From: Parietichytrium sp. I65-24A
Lineage: Eukaryota; Sar; Bigyra; Thraustochytrida; Thraustochytriidae
Assembly: GCA_012862575.1 (NCBI GenBank)
Contig: BLSF01000034.1
Span: 255,712-319,711 of the forward strand
Direction of reading: 5' to 3'
Length of the DNA: 64,000 bases
Part shown: piece by piece, positions 31,701-41,162 of the stretch
Layout of the letters: the number at the start of each line of letters is the position of its first letter
Numbering within the stretch: the stretch's first letter is position 1
The notes under the pieces: generated by a model
The model's input: only the letters and a program-made list of their open reading frames with translations
Database searches by the model: none
What the model was told of the DNA's origin: nothing
Position numbers and translations under genes: made by a program

Positions 31701-32219
31701 TGCGAGAAGGCCGCGGCACGGGAAATCGGCCGAGCGTAGCTTTCAAATTTGGAAGGACCACGTCTGCCTCAATTGAGTTGCCGAAGTGACAAGAAGGTTT
31801 TTTGGAAATGGCCCAAGTTTAAGCGCGATGATCATCGGAGACCGCCATGATCCGCCATGAGCCGAAAAGAATTGCAGAGCACTTAAAGAACTGCGCAAAA
31901 AAGGGAGCACTTGATTTAGTCTGCCTGTTGTAGGGCAAGATATTCACAACAGCGCTAAAGCTCATGGCAAAGGTTTGTGCTTGGAGAGTTAGTTTGAATG
32001 TCAGACCCCAGAGAGAACCGGGGAGAAGAACTGTGAAGCATGTACTCGCTTCCGATGCGCTGCAAAAGAACAAGATCGCTTGCCAGCAACAAAGCACAAA
32101 CTCTCAGAATTCACATATAAAGGAAGAGCAGAACAAGATGGTTTGATTGAAACTACGCAAGCAGAAAATAAGGGTATCCATGGAAGCGATCAGTTATCGC
32201 CCCGAAGGCTAGATCGTGC
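28725..32219. other. Long gene-poor interval with recurrent intergenic words
   Basis: About 3.5 kb without a recognisable gene. It holds AAAGACCC iterations (28786-28822), GATGTGAACATGCAAA and GGTGGAA iterations (29690-29795), GTACTGAGTAC at 29597-29607 overlapping ACTCACAGTCAGT (29606-29618), and GTACTCAGTAC at 30318-30328. It also has two overlapping CTGAATTCTG copies (29840-29856), a TTGATTGA tract (30581-30603) and CCATTCAGA iterations (about 31365-31393). An exon-like open stretch at 31590-31739 is discussed in the findings. Confidence 0.6.
31590..31739 (+). other. Exon-like open stretch, 49 codons, after a possible acceptor
   Basis: After CTCTCGTCGTAG, a frame of 49 codons has strongly protein-like composition: an aromatic and basic start (YWREVSAYCRYQNAEK), a helix-forming Ala/Leu/Ile segment and a polybasic KKRRRRERCEK tail, then a stop. 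There is no ATG in frame. If real it would be the last exon of a small gene whose first exon I could not place. The nearest upstream GTAAGA (31562) follows an in-frame stop. Confidence 0.3.
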
Positions 32220-32747
32220 CTACTGCTTTGCAATGGTGCCCGCAGGAGCTGCCTGAACGGTTGCCGGGGTGTTGACGATGACAGTGGTGTTCTGCTTCTT
32301 GCAGCAGCAGCAGTAAATCACCAAAGCGATGACAATCACCACGATGACGGCCGCAACAATTGGGATGATAACGAGGAGGGAGAGACCAGCTGTGACGGCG
32401 GTGGTGAGGGCGTCGATAGCCTCGCAAGCATTCTGGGAAAAGCTGTAGCTTTCCGAGGTGGCAGTGGTCTGAAGGCACTGCTCGGTGTCGCAGTCATACA
32501 CCCAGTTCGATTCGGTGAGCCACTCTCCGCACAAGCAGTCAGCTCCGTCCTCCGAAGTGTAGTAGCAAGTGTCGTCGGTCCAGGCGCCGCATCCCTTGGC
32601 CTGGCTCAAGGTGTACGAGGTAGCAGAGGAGTCGGACGGCAAACAGCAGAAGGTCTCACTTCCGGAGCAGGTGTAGTCGTCTGCCACTGCAAACCCAGCG
32701 CTGCAGAATGCTGCTGCGAAAGCTACGATTGCCTGTGCTGCCTTCAT
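32220..32747 (-). CDS. Small Cys-rich single-pass membrane protein
   Basis: Starting at the ATG at 32747, the 175-residue product begins with a typical signal peptide (about 1-22, ending AVA). The ectodomain has ten cysteines (27, 34, 35, 53, 61, 71, 73, 86, 91, 108) and no obvious known fold. A long hydrophobic helix (about 120-145) is followed at once by CCCCKK (146-151), a likely S-palmitoylation cluster, and a short Ala/Thr-rich tail. This fits a type I surface protein or a secretory-pathway cargo receptor. An ATG at 32942 is in frame and would add 65 mostly polar residues, burying the signal peptide; I prefer 32747. Family not recognised. Confidence 0.72.
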   Translation of the reverse strand: MKAAQAIVAFAAAFCSAGFAVADDYTCSGSETFCCLPSDSSATSYTLSQAKGCGAWTDDTCYYTSEDGADCLCGEWLTESNWVYDCDTEQCLQTTATSESYSFSQNACEAIDALTTAVTAGLSLLVIIPIVAAVIVVIVIALVIYCCCCKKQNTTVIVNTPATVQAAPAGTIAKQ

Positions 32748-32942
32748 TTTCTTGTTTCTGAGTTTACTAGGTTTGCTCTTGGAGTCTGTTGGGCTTTTCT
32801 GAGCTTTGGTTTGCTGGTTGAGTTGCGGGTTTGCTGCCAGCGCTCTGCCGGCCGACTCGAGACTTTCGTCTTCGAAGCCTAGTTGCAATAATGCTTTTGC
32901 ACTCATTTCTACGTGGTGAGATATGAGAACAACGCGAGACAT

Positions 32943-35312
32943 TTACTAGGAGTGACTCAAAATCCCTCAACGGATCTGAGAAGCTCATGGGTCTCTGTTT
33001 GTTTCTTTCAAAGCAAGCGTGTTGACTGATCACTCTTGAAGAAGCGAAGCCGGTGAGCGTTTTCGGTGAGTGTTCGACTAAGAAGATGGAGAGGGCAGGC
33101 GAATATTTGTGCCGGTGTCCGTTCTCATACGACCGAGCTGTTTCAAAGTCTGATTCCTCCATGTGGCTATTCAGGTTCTTCTCTCGTCAGGTCACTCGAA
33201 ACAGAACTCTCCGGGGGGAGCTCCTCCTCCTCATCGTTCTCAGGGCCTCGAAAATATAAATGTAACGAATCTAAAACCCCACCCATCTATCCCTCGCCCC
33301 CCCAAGATCACTTTGCTCCTGTTGGCCTTTCTCACCACCGTGCCGCCAAGAAAAAGTCGATGTTAACAGTAATAGTTGAGATCAATCAAACATGACACCA
33401 GAACGGAATCCAGAATAACAGTTTGGAAATCAGTTCAGCTATTTCTCGAGATGGTCTTGCGCTGTTCGGGGTATTGGCATGTGGGAAGTGAAGAAGGTGA
33501 TGAGCGCACCTTGTTTCCACGAGATCGATATACTTTGAGCCCAGGCAAGTAGATCATTTACCCGACAGAGCCGCTTACCGGCCGGAAAGTAGCCGTTCAG
33601 CTCGGACATCACTGGCACTGTAATACTGTGGCACTGCATAAACTGTGAGCGGCGTTTGCACATCCAAGAGAAGTCGAAACTCGATATTTGCTAGAATCTT
33701 GCCGCATGGGCTTCTCTCTTCTGAGCCCAAGCTCATGAGACTGGGACTAAGCCTCTGAGCGTCTGAGCCTTTGAGGAGTTACCGGGTCACGGTCACCGTT
33801 GAACTTCAAAGTTCAAGTTTGAAGTTCAAGTTCTCGATCCTCTCAACGGTACTCCATATTAGTAGGCTTTGTCATAGAGACTATTACGAAAGGGGTTGCC
33901 GTCTTTCGGGCAATATTTTTGTTCGAAAGGTTTCCATCAGCCCAATGAAATTGACAGTGAATCAAGAGAAAAGAAAGTGAGTACTAGAAACGGATTGTGA
34001 GTTGTCTGAGAGTCATTTGATTGCGTGGATTTTTAATTATTTTTTTCTGAATTTTCAATCAATTCATGAATTGCTTCCTTGGAGATGCAATGCGACACAG
34101 CTCCATCAAGTGTCGAATGTCTGACTGTGATCCGAATGGAGGCGTTTCGACCCTCCGATTTGCCTGCGTTCGGTTCGAGTATTGAAACGGCGAATTCTGA
34201 ATTCCGAAAAAGAAGGAGGGAATTGTGGAATGCTTGTGAAACTTCAAGCGCTCCTGAAGCTACCTTGTGGGCTGAGAGTAACTCAAAAAAAGTGCCGTTT
34301 CGTCCCTCGGTTTCCGAGTGCTTTCGAAGGCTTCAACTATGAACCCCTCCTTCCTCCGAAACTCCTTCCTCTTCCAAGTCTTTTACGTTGAGCTTGCGGG
34401 GGTACGATGCCCGCAGGTGACCGAGCGCTCTCGCAATTATTGCATATACTTTTCCTTGGCACTTGGAAACCGGCCGCTCTTCAGAAGAGGCTGGTTTTGA
34501 CAGTTTGACAGACAGAATTAGTAATCATTTCCGCAGGGCCAGGAGTATTTTATCCGTTCAGTCACATGCGGTGACTCTTTCGCTGGCCCTATGGCACCGC
34601 ATTGATGTGAGTGCCTTCGCAGTTTGGAGGCCGAGCCGTGACGACACCCACATATACATCGAGAGTCACAGTCAAAAAGATGCAGGTCTCGTTCGTCACA
34701 TTTCACGGCCCGCCAGCCATAGCTCTTAATTTGTTGGGTCCTCTCTTTTTTAGTGTTTGCACGCTCGCTTTTGTCCATGGGTTTGCTTCAAGTCCGAATC
34801 AAAAGTTGCTGGTCAAGTGACTCTATCCGATCGAAGGAGATTTTATTTCACGGAGGGGAAGGAGGGATCACTTGGGAACGTGGGTCACGAATGCTAAGTT
34901 TCGGCATTCTAGGGAAATGAAATTTCGAATAAAGCTTGTTCTACAGTGGAGCCACCAGTGCAGTGCGCGATGTTGCCAACGAAAATAAGATTTGGCACGT
35001 GTACTGAGTACGTGCTAGTATACGCAACCTGGCCTTATTTGAAGATACATTGTTTGAATTGGAAAAAGACGTGGAAAAGAACAAAAATAGAAATAAAAAA
35101 GGAGAATGGGCATTTGTCCCCTCGATTAGCGAGCGAATGAACCTTAACACGCGTGAGCGCTATAGCCTTGTCATTTGGAGAGAGCGATGTGTGCAATCCA
35201 CTCAAGGACAAAACGTCTGGACGGGTCAATTCTTGGGCAAAAACGAATCGAGGCATAAAATTTTCAATTCTTTGGCGCATTCTTAAACGGCAAAATCCAG
35301 TTAAAAGCAATG
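32943..35312. other. Intergenic, no gene recognised
   Basis: About 2.4 kb with only short, uninformative frames. GTACTGAGTAC occurs at 35001-35011. Near 34190-34205 there is a GAATTCTGAATTCC stretch resembling the CTGAATTCTG word. Confidence 0.55.
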
Positions 35313-36089
35313 TTACACGTTCTTTACAGTCACAGCCGCTCCAGCGAGCCCTGCCGACTCCACCGTCGCATCAAAATCAGTAATAGGCTTTAATGGACCC
35401 CCTCCTGACACCAACAACTGATACGGTCCCGTCACATTGCCTGAAGCGTCGGCCACGGCGATTAGATCGCGGACGGTGTGCGTCTTGTTGAGTTTGACCA
35501 CGAGCTTCTTCCTGTTCGGGAAGACCAGCTGCACCCTTACCGTGGGTGCGTTTTCGTCCACCTGCGGCTGCGCCGCACCCTGCTTGGATGGCGTCACAAT
35601 CGACTCGGCCGCGGCAGCTGTTCCCGCGGACTGCCCTCCGCCGCTGAACGCGACGTACGCCGGCGGCTTGTACTCCTCGGCGCTCTTGTCCACCAGCTTG
35701 ACCGCGGACGGCTGCCCGTTCACCACCAGCTCCGCCGGGCAATACCCTTGCATCACCTGCTTCAAGAACTGCTCGTTCTCCGGCACGCTCAGCTCTCGCA
35801 GCGGCCCTTCGCCCACCGTGAACCCGTTCGCGTAGAACGTCACCTGCGCCACCGGCGTGTCGTCCCCGAGCCCGCCGCCGCCGTCCGCGCCAGCCGCTTC
35901 TGCTTGTGCGCGGCGGAGGATCCCGTGCATCAGGTCCCCGCCCCGCGCGCCATCGTCGCCGCCAACCACGCTCAGACCGGATCCGCCGCCCTGACCGGAC
36001 ACTCCGCCGGCGTAGTACTCGTTCCCGTCGCTGCCTTCTGCATCCTCGCGCTTCTTGCGCAGAGAGTCCAGCGTTGCAAAGTTCGACAT
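35313..36089 (-). CDS. SEP/UBX-domain CDC48/p97 cofactor, p47/Shp1 family
   Basis: The 258-residue product has the p47/Shp1/PUX4 layout without an N-terminal UBA domain. A short N-terminus includes TLDSLRKKRED and EYYAGGVSGQGGGSGLSVVG, resembling the p47 'YAGG...SGQ..VVG' stretch. A SEP domain follows (about 80-145, with VTFYANGFTVGEGPLR), then an Ala/Ser linker and a UBX domain (about 181-256). Such proteins recruit the AAA ATPase CDC48/p97 to substrates in membrane fusion and protein degradation. The S3-S4 loop that inserts into p97, usually containing Phe-Pro, here reads GGGPLKP, so the Phe is missing. ATG at 36089 with a CT tract (GA in sense) directly upstream. Likely cytosolic or nuclear. 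Confidence 0.88.
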   Translation of the reverse strand: MSNFATLDSLRKKREDAEGSDGNEYYAGGVSGQGGGSGLSVVGGDDGARGGDLMHGILRRAQAEAAGADGGGGLGDDTPVAQVTFYANGFTVGEGPLRELSVPENEQFLKQVMQGYCPAELVVNGQPSAVKLVDKSAEEYKPPAYVAFSGGGQSAGTAAAAESIVTPSKQGAAQPQVDENAPTVRVQLVFPNRKKLVVKLNKTHTVRDLIAVADASGNVTGPYQLLVSGGGPLKPITDFDATVESAGLAGAAVTVKNV

Positions 36090-36093
36090 CTTA

Positions 36094-36180
36094 CCGGCTC
36101 TCTCTCTTTGTCTCTCTCTTTTGTCTCTTTGTCTCTTTGTCTCTTTGACTTATTGTTTTTGTCTCTCTGTTCTCTCTCTC
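36094..36180. repeat. CT-rich tract upstream of SEP/UBX gene
   Basis: TCTCTCTCTTTGTCTC iterations begin within ten bases of the minus-strand ATG, giving a GA-rich mRNA-sense leader. Confidence 0.85.
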
Positions 36181-37637
36181 GCTCTGCTGCTTGTGCACTG
36201 CGTGGAAGAGCCTTTTTTCAAACTGGGTTTGTTTGAAAAGAGTTTTATTTTAATAGATGAAGCCACTGCGCAGATTACGGTGCTGCTAGGAGGTCGTGTG
36301 GTGCACTGAGTGTCCGCGTATGTGGAGTATGTGGAGGACAGCTGTGGTAGTACTCACAGTCAGTGCTCGAGGACACCTGAAAAACTCCTTTTTCTAAATT
36401 CTATACAATTGATACAATTGATACTATGTACTCAGTACTGTACCATACATGGACAAAGATCATGATCAGAACAGAATTTGGAAAAGGTGGGAGTTTCCCG
36501 AAGGTTCTCGGAGAGCGTTCGGTTTGGTTCTTTGGGTTCCGATTTGGTTTTCGATATTGTTCTTTGGAATTCTTAGGTATTTAGGTGCTATAGAGGGCAA
36601 TCCCACCTACCAAGGGCGAGGCATTTTGCACCAAAGATCGCCTAAGCTGTTGACTGGAACTCAACCTATCTATTTACTACATCTGCATAAGCTCCCCACT
36701 GACGAACAAATGAACGTACCTCCTTACCGCTAGCCGCTGATCATCTCTTTCCTTAACGCGTACATCACAAAGTGATTTCAGCACCAAACTCTAACCAAGC
36801 CCGTGGCCATCAACCCCAACCCTCACAAGACCCAGCGCGTCGCCGGTCTGCATCACCTCTTAACACTCGTAGCCGCGTAACATTCGCGCCGCTCCCCCTT
36901 TCCCAGTAGCAAGGCCACGATAACCCCGAGGTCCTACCTCCAACTATCCCGCTCCTACTCCTCGGGGCGGTAAGGCCGGCTACACAAACGCGTAATGTAC
37001 CGGGAGACAGAGAGACAGAGCGAGCGAGGGAGGAAGAAGGCAAGAAGAGGAACGAGCAAGGAGGAAGGAGGAAGGAGGAGAGGAAATCCGCGTTCGTTCC
37101 GCACAGCAGCAAGGAACGTTCCTCGGTTTTCAGCGCGGACACCTTACTGCGTGCGCCACAGTGTGAGGTACGTTGCGCGGACGCCCGGCGAGGACACTTG
37201 GGTGGCAAGGGCGAGAGAGAGAGAGAGAGAGAGAGATTGAGGTCGGCGCTGGGGCGCGTGCCAGCTAGCTGGTCCAGACACACAGGAACAAGTGCGCGTA
37301 CACATACGTACGTACTTAAGTACTTACTTAGGTGGAGGCGTACGGCCGCGGGTGGGACTTGTGGGCGCAAGAGATAATATTGCGGGAACTGTCTCGAAGG
37401 GAATATATATATATATATACACACATATATATATATATATATTGCAACGCTCGGGCATAATAAACCGGTACACCTTTCTGAAATTTCCTTTCCTCCAATA
37501 AGAATAAGCAAAAAGGTCGTCTTGTGCTTGCGGTGCAACACACACACACATACACACACTCGCGCATATAATATATAATACGGGTGTACAATTGCGCGGT
37601 TGGAGCTCAGAGCTTTGCGGACGACAAGGAGAGCAAG
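36181..37637. other. Divergent promoter region between SEP/UBX gene and NDR kinase
   Basis: Contains GTGTCCGCG (36310-36318), ACTCACAGTCAGT (36352-36364), CGAGGACAC (36368-36376), GTACTCAGTAC (36428-36438), CGCGGACAC (37134-37142) and CGAGGACAC (37189-37197). It also has a (GA)n block (37208-37238) and a (TA)n block (37402-37443). A 94-codon plus-strand frame at 36449-36733 begins with ATG and contains a hydrophobic stretch, but nothing supports it as a gene. Confidence 0.6.
37402..37443. repeat. TA microsatellite
   Basis: Alternating (AT)n interrupted by ACACAC, about 200 bases upstream of the NDR kinase ATG. Confidence 0.9.
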
Positions 37638-39378
37638 ATGATGGCGTATTCGAGCAGACAGTCCGCGGCGAAGAAGCCAGCTGGACAAGGCGGGAACAAC
37701 ATTTCTGCAGCGTCGCAAGAAAGGGCGGCAGCCACTAAAGAGTTCCTGGAGCAGCGGTACAAGGAAATTGAGCGAGAACGCACTGAGCGGAAGATTCGTA
37801 TGGAGTTGCTGGAGCGCCAGATGTCGACGCTCGGGCTGGACGACGAAGCGAAGGGCAAGTTGCGAGAAAAGCTCATGAAGGAGGAGATGAAGAAGGCCCG
37901 GTCGATGCGGAAACGAATGACCACGGACGACTTTGTGCCTTTGCGCATCATCGGCAAAGGCGCATTTGGTCAAGTCAGGCTTGTAAAAAAGAGGGATACA
38001 GGCGAAGTGTATGCTATGAAGACGATGATCAAGCAGGCGATGGTGCTAAAAAATCAGGTGTCGCACGTGAGAGCTGAGAGGAATATTCTTGCTCACGCAA
38101 GCCCAACGGGTTCTGCACAATGGCTGGTCGAGCTGCACTACTCGTTTCAGGACGAGCACAATCTGTATCTTGTGGTAAGTTGAAACGGCTCAGGACCAAA
38201 ACGTTGGCTCGTGTCTCGCTGTGTGTGTGTTTGTGTGTGTGTGTGACGCAAGGATAAGACTAACTTTTAACATCTTTATGCCAATGCTTGCGCACGTTTT
38301 GCAGATGGAATATCTTGGTGGTGGTGACCTCATGGCTCTTTTGATGAAGGAGGATATTCTCACGGAAGAAGCCACAAGGTTTTACGCTGCAGAGACAATG
38401 CTTGCGATCGAAGCTGTACATTCGCTCGGCTACATCCACAGGGACCTCAAGCCTGACAACCTTCTCTTGGACTGGCGTGGACACATCAAACTAACCGATC
38501 TCGGGTTGTGTAAAAAGGTCGAGGCTGAGCCGCTTCCAGGCATGCCAGGATCCATCAGCAGTGGTCGAACTGGACATTCTAGAGAAAATCCGGCGGGCTT
38601 CAAATCCCCAACCTCTAGTCCAAGCGGTACGTCATCAGAAGAGGGCGTGTCGCCGACGCCTTATCGCCGCGACCGAAAGCTTGCGTACTCAACAGTCGGA
38701 ACCCCGGACTACATTGCACCGGAGGTTCTCTCACAGAACGGGTATGGCATGGGTTGCGACTGGTGGTCCCTTGGTGTGATTCTCTTCGAGTGCTTGTGCG
38801 GCTACCCGCCATTCTATGCAGACCAGCCAATGGAGACCTGCCGCAAAATCATCCATTGGCGGAAATCGTTGGTCTTCCCTCGCGACTGCGTCACCCGTTT
38901 AAGTCCTGCATGTTTAGACTTTGTTAGGCGTCTCATTTGCGACCCCGAGCAACGCATCGGGATGAGTGGCGCGGATGAGATCCGTCAACATCCTTGGTTT
39001 GCAGAACTCGACTTTGTGCACATTCGCGACATGGAGGCACCGCATCCTCCCAAATTTAACCAAGACGTGACCACCATGTTCGATCGGCTCAAGGAGTTGG
39101 ATCACACCGAGCCCGAATTCGAAGCAATCATTCAAGACATTACGCAAAACTTTGACGACTTTCCTCACGAGCCTCTTCCTGGTGCCCCTGAGGGACGCAT
39201 CGGGAAAACGTCTCGCTTGGGCCACACCAAGCGCGACGCCAAGTTCCTCGGCTACACCTACACAAAACCAAAGATGAAGCAAACGCACGAGCTGGTTCAG
39301 TCGGTGGTGGCAGAAACGATTCGATCATCAGACTCCTCGTCGCAAGCTGACGGGGTCGCACCCCCGACGGCTCCTTGA
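37638..39378 (+). CDS. NDR/LATS-family AGC kinase
   Basis: Two exons (37638-38174, 38305-39378) join in phase 0 to give 536 residues. The intron (38175-38304) has GTAAGT, a (GT)n run, CTAAC at 38260-38264 and TTTTGCAG. Kinases of this family (NDR1/2, Cbk1, Orb6) bind MOB proteins and control polarity and cell separation. An N-terminal basic helical region (about 30-95) corresponds to the MOB-binding NTR. The kinase domain begins near 99, with [10 protein letters not shown]128, HRD (224-226) and DLG (244-246). An approximately 50-residue Ser/Pro-rich insert precedes the activation segment [13 protein letters not shown], with S308 equivalent to NDR1 S281. The hydrophobic motif FLGYTY (493-498) has T497 equivalent to NDR1 T444. 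DLG replaces the usual DFG. ATG at 37638; the frame upstream lacks ATG. Confidence 0.93.
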
Positions 39379-39810
39379 GCTTGATGAGCCGCGCACGATC
39401 GTGCCACCTGGCAGACACTTCTATGACGATTGACAATTCCCTAATTTTCTTAATCTTTTTTAAAAAACAAACACATCACAAGCTGTATTTACCGAACGAG
39501 GACGGTTTAAATTAAAATTGACTTGGTGCCCTGCTCTGCCCACCGTACTGAGTACCTCTTGCGTCGAAGCTACTTGTGGCCACGATTTATTTTTTCTAGC
39601 TAGCTAAATACTGGAGAGTCTTCCCTCGTGAGGACTTGTAAGCACGTGAACAAATGAAGAGTAAAAGGAAAGAACACCACTCGAATTGTTTTCAAATTGA
39701 AACGACAGAGAAAGAAAGACCTGAGGTGGGAATTAAAATGAGCACAGGCTCAGGACTATCCTGCTGCTCTGTTAGACGCAAACGCGCGTTTCCTACTGCC
39801 TTTGCGAAAA
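39379..39810. other. Convergent intergenic
   Basis: Lies between the NDR kinase and DHHC gene 3' ends. AT-rich near 39435-39525 and 39585-39610. GTACTGAGTAC lies at 39545-39555. Confidence 0.6.
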
Positions 39811-41091
39811 CTACTCGGACTTCTTGCCTTTCCTTCTTCTTGCCGATGCCGCGGCAGCTGCAGTTGCGCTAATTGAGCGGCTGTTGCTCGCCGGGAACAA
39901 GACTTCTTTAAAGTTGTTGAGAAACCCTCGATTGTACGCATTTGCAGGCTTTTCCCACGGAAACATATCTTCGGTTCGCCGCTCGAGGGGTGGAGCAGTA
40001 TCAGGATTCAAAAGCTCTTTTTCCTCTTCCTCGCTTTTTCGCTCCAAAACTGCTGGCGGATTGCCATGGGCATGATCGCAGGTAGACCCGTCCCCGTGAG
40101 AGTGAGAGTGCGAATGTGAATGCTGTTGACCTGCCTGCCTCTTTTTATTGAGCTTCTTGTAGTACGAGCTGACTCCGCCCCACTTGCTGGATTCGTTGGT
40201 AGTGGTGCCGACAAAGATGAGGTACATGTGGTACATCAAGAAAGCAAACACTACGATGCCCATCACCGCGCAGAGGACCAGAAGCATGATGATTGCCGCC
40301 TTCTCAATAAAAAGGTAGGTGAACACGACCATGGGGCTGGCAGCCACAGTTTTCCCGGACTCGCGGTTAATGAACCTGCGCTGGAAAAGCTTCTTCTCTT
40401 CAACGTAATCAAGGAGAATGAGACCGATGCCAATGGTAGCGTACCAGAGAAGGCACATGGTGCAAAACACGAACCAGAGGAACAGCCGATAGTTTGACTC
40501 TCCGACGCAAGTGTTGATCCACGGACAGTGGTGGTCAAACCGTGCCACACAATTGTTACAGATCGAGCAATGCTTAGATCTCGCAAGTTTGGGTACCTTG
40601 CAAGTCGTACACTCACGTTTGACGTACAGAAACCCATCATACGGCAGGTGGTCGTACTTTCTGACCGATTCGGGCGTGATGACGCCCGGGTTCGAGTTGC
40701 TCGCCGCCACGAACGACAGCAGCGTTATGAGCAGCGCCAGGTGGCTCGTGTACAGATGAACCTCGCCAAGATACTTGTTCGGAATCGATGGCATGGCCTC
40801 GACCACAAACGCTGCAAAGCCTCCGAGCACCAACGCCAGGTACACCAGCTGCAGCAGCGGATTCCTCCTATTGCAAAGGTAATCGTACGCAGAGCCCCAA
40901 CAAGACACGGCGCTGGCCCCACCGGGCATTTGCCGCACGGTCCTCTCCAGCGCCACGGGAAAGTACACCGTTGAAAAGTACGTGGCCTTCCCCAGCAATG
41001 TAGAGCTACTTGGGTCTCCAAAGAAGCATACTGCCACCACGCCCGCGATCACCAGCGTGTACACCACCACCACCACCAGTATGAAGCTCAT
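39811..41091 (-). CDS. DHHC-type protein S-palmitoyltransferase
   Basis: The 426-residue integral membrane enzyme transfers palmitate to cysteines of membrane proteins. It has a hydrophobic N-terminal helix (1-24), two helices (about 78-98 and 112-130), the cytosolic DHHC Cys-rich domain (about 158-208), and two further helices (about 203-228 and 255-295). The layout and the long segment between helices 1 and 2 resemble ZDHHC4. Visible motifs are [22 protein letters not shown] itself (186-189) and TTNE (297-300), the conserved TTxE motif. The C-terminal cytosolic tail has a His-rich stretch ([10 protein letters not shown], about 324-342, followed by CDHAHG), an acidic part and a basic end (RRRKGKK). 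Probably ER or Golgi. ATG at 41091, with a CT tract (GA in sense) about 45 bases upstream. Single exon. Confidence 0.93.
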   Translation of the reverse strand: MSFILVVVVVYTLVIAGVVAVCFFGDPSSSTLLGKATYFSTVYFPVALERTVRQMPGGASAVSCWGSAYDYLCNRRNPLLQLVYLALVLGGFAAFVVEAMPSIPNKYLGEVHLYTSHLALLITLLSFVAASNSNPGVITPESVRKYDHLPYDGFLYVKRECTTCKVPKLARSKHCSICNNCVARFDHHCPWINTCVGESNYRLFLWFVFCTMCLLWYATIGIGLILLDYVEEKKLFQRRFINRESGKTVAASPMVVFTYLFIEKAAIIMLLVLCAVMGIVVFAFLMYHMYLIFVGTTTNESSKWGGVSSYYKKLNKKRQAGQQHSHSHSHSHGDGSTCDHAHGNPPAVLERKSEEEEKELLNPDTAPPLERRTEDMFPWEKPANAYNRGFLNNFKEVLFPASNSRSISATAAAAASARRRKGKKSE

Positions 41092-41131
41092 TCTGCTCTG
41101 CAGTTCACAGCTCTTCTCTTTTACTTCTCTC

Positions 41132-41162
41132 TCCTATTTCTCTCTCTCTCTCTCTCTTTCTC
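41132..41162. repeat. CT microsatellite upstream of DHHC gene
   Basis: A (CT)n run in the 5' leader region of the minus-strand DHHC gene. TGTCCTTGTA iterations and GTGTCCTCG follow at 41226-41264. Confidence 0.85.

Noticed and set aside
34160-34200. GGTTCGAGTATTG resembling a tRNA B box
   Set aside because: No A box or cloverleaf could be built around it.
36449-36733. 94-codon plus-strand ATG frame with a hydrophobic segment
   Set aside because: Short, in a promoter region dense with intergenic motifs, no signal peptide at the N-terminus and no family resemblance.
37402-37443. (TA)n run as a TATA box for the NDR kinase
   Set aside because: It is a long dinucleotide microsatellite, and nothing fixes a transcription start relative to it.
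36810-37973. 387-codon minus-strand frame opposite the NDR kinase promoter and exon 1
   Set aside because: It runs through GA, TA and CA microsatellites and overlaps the real kinase exon on the other strand. The product is low-complexity with no domain.
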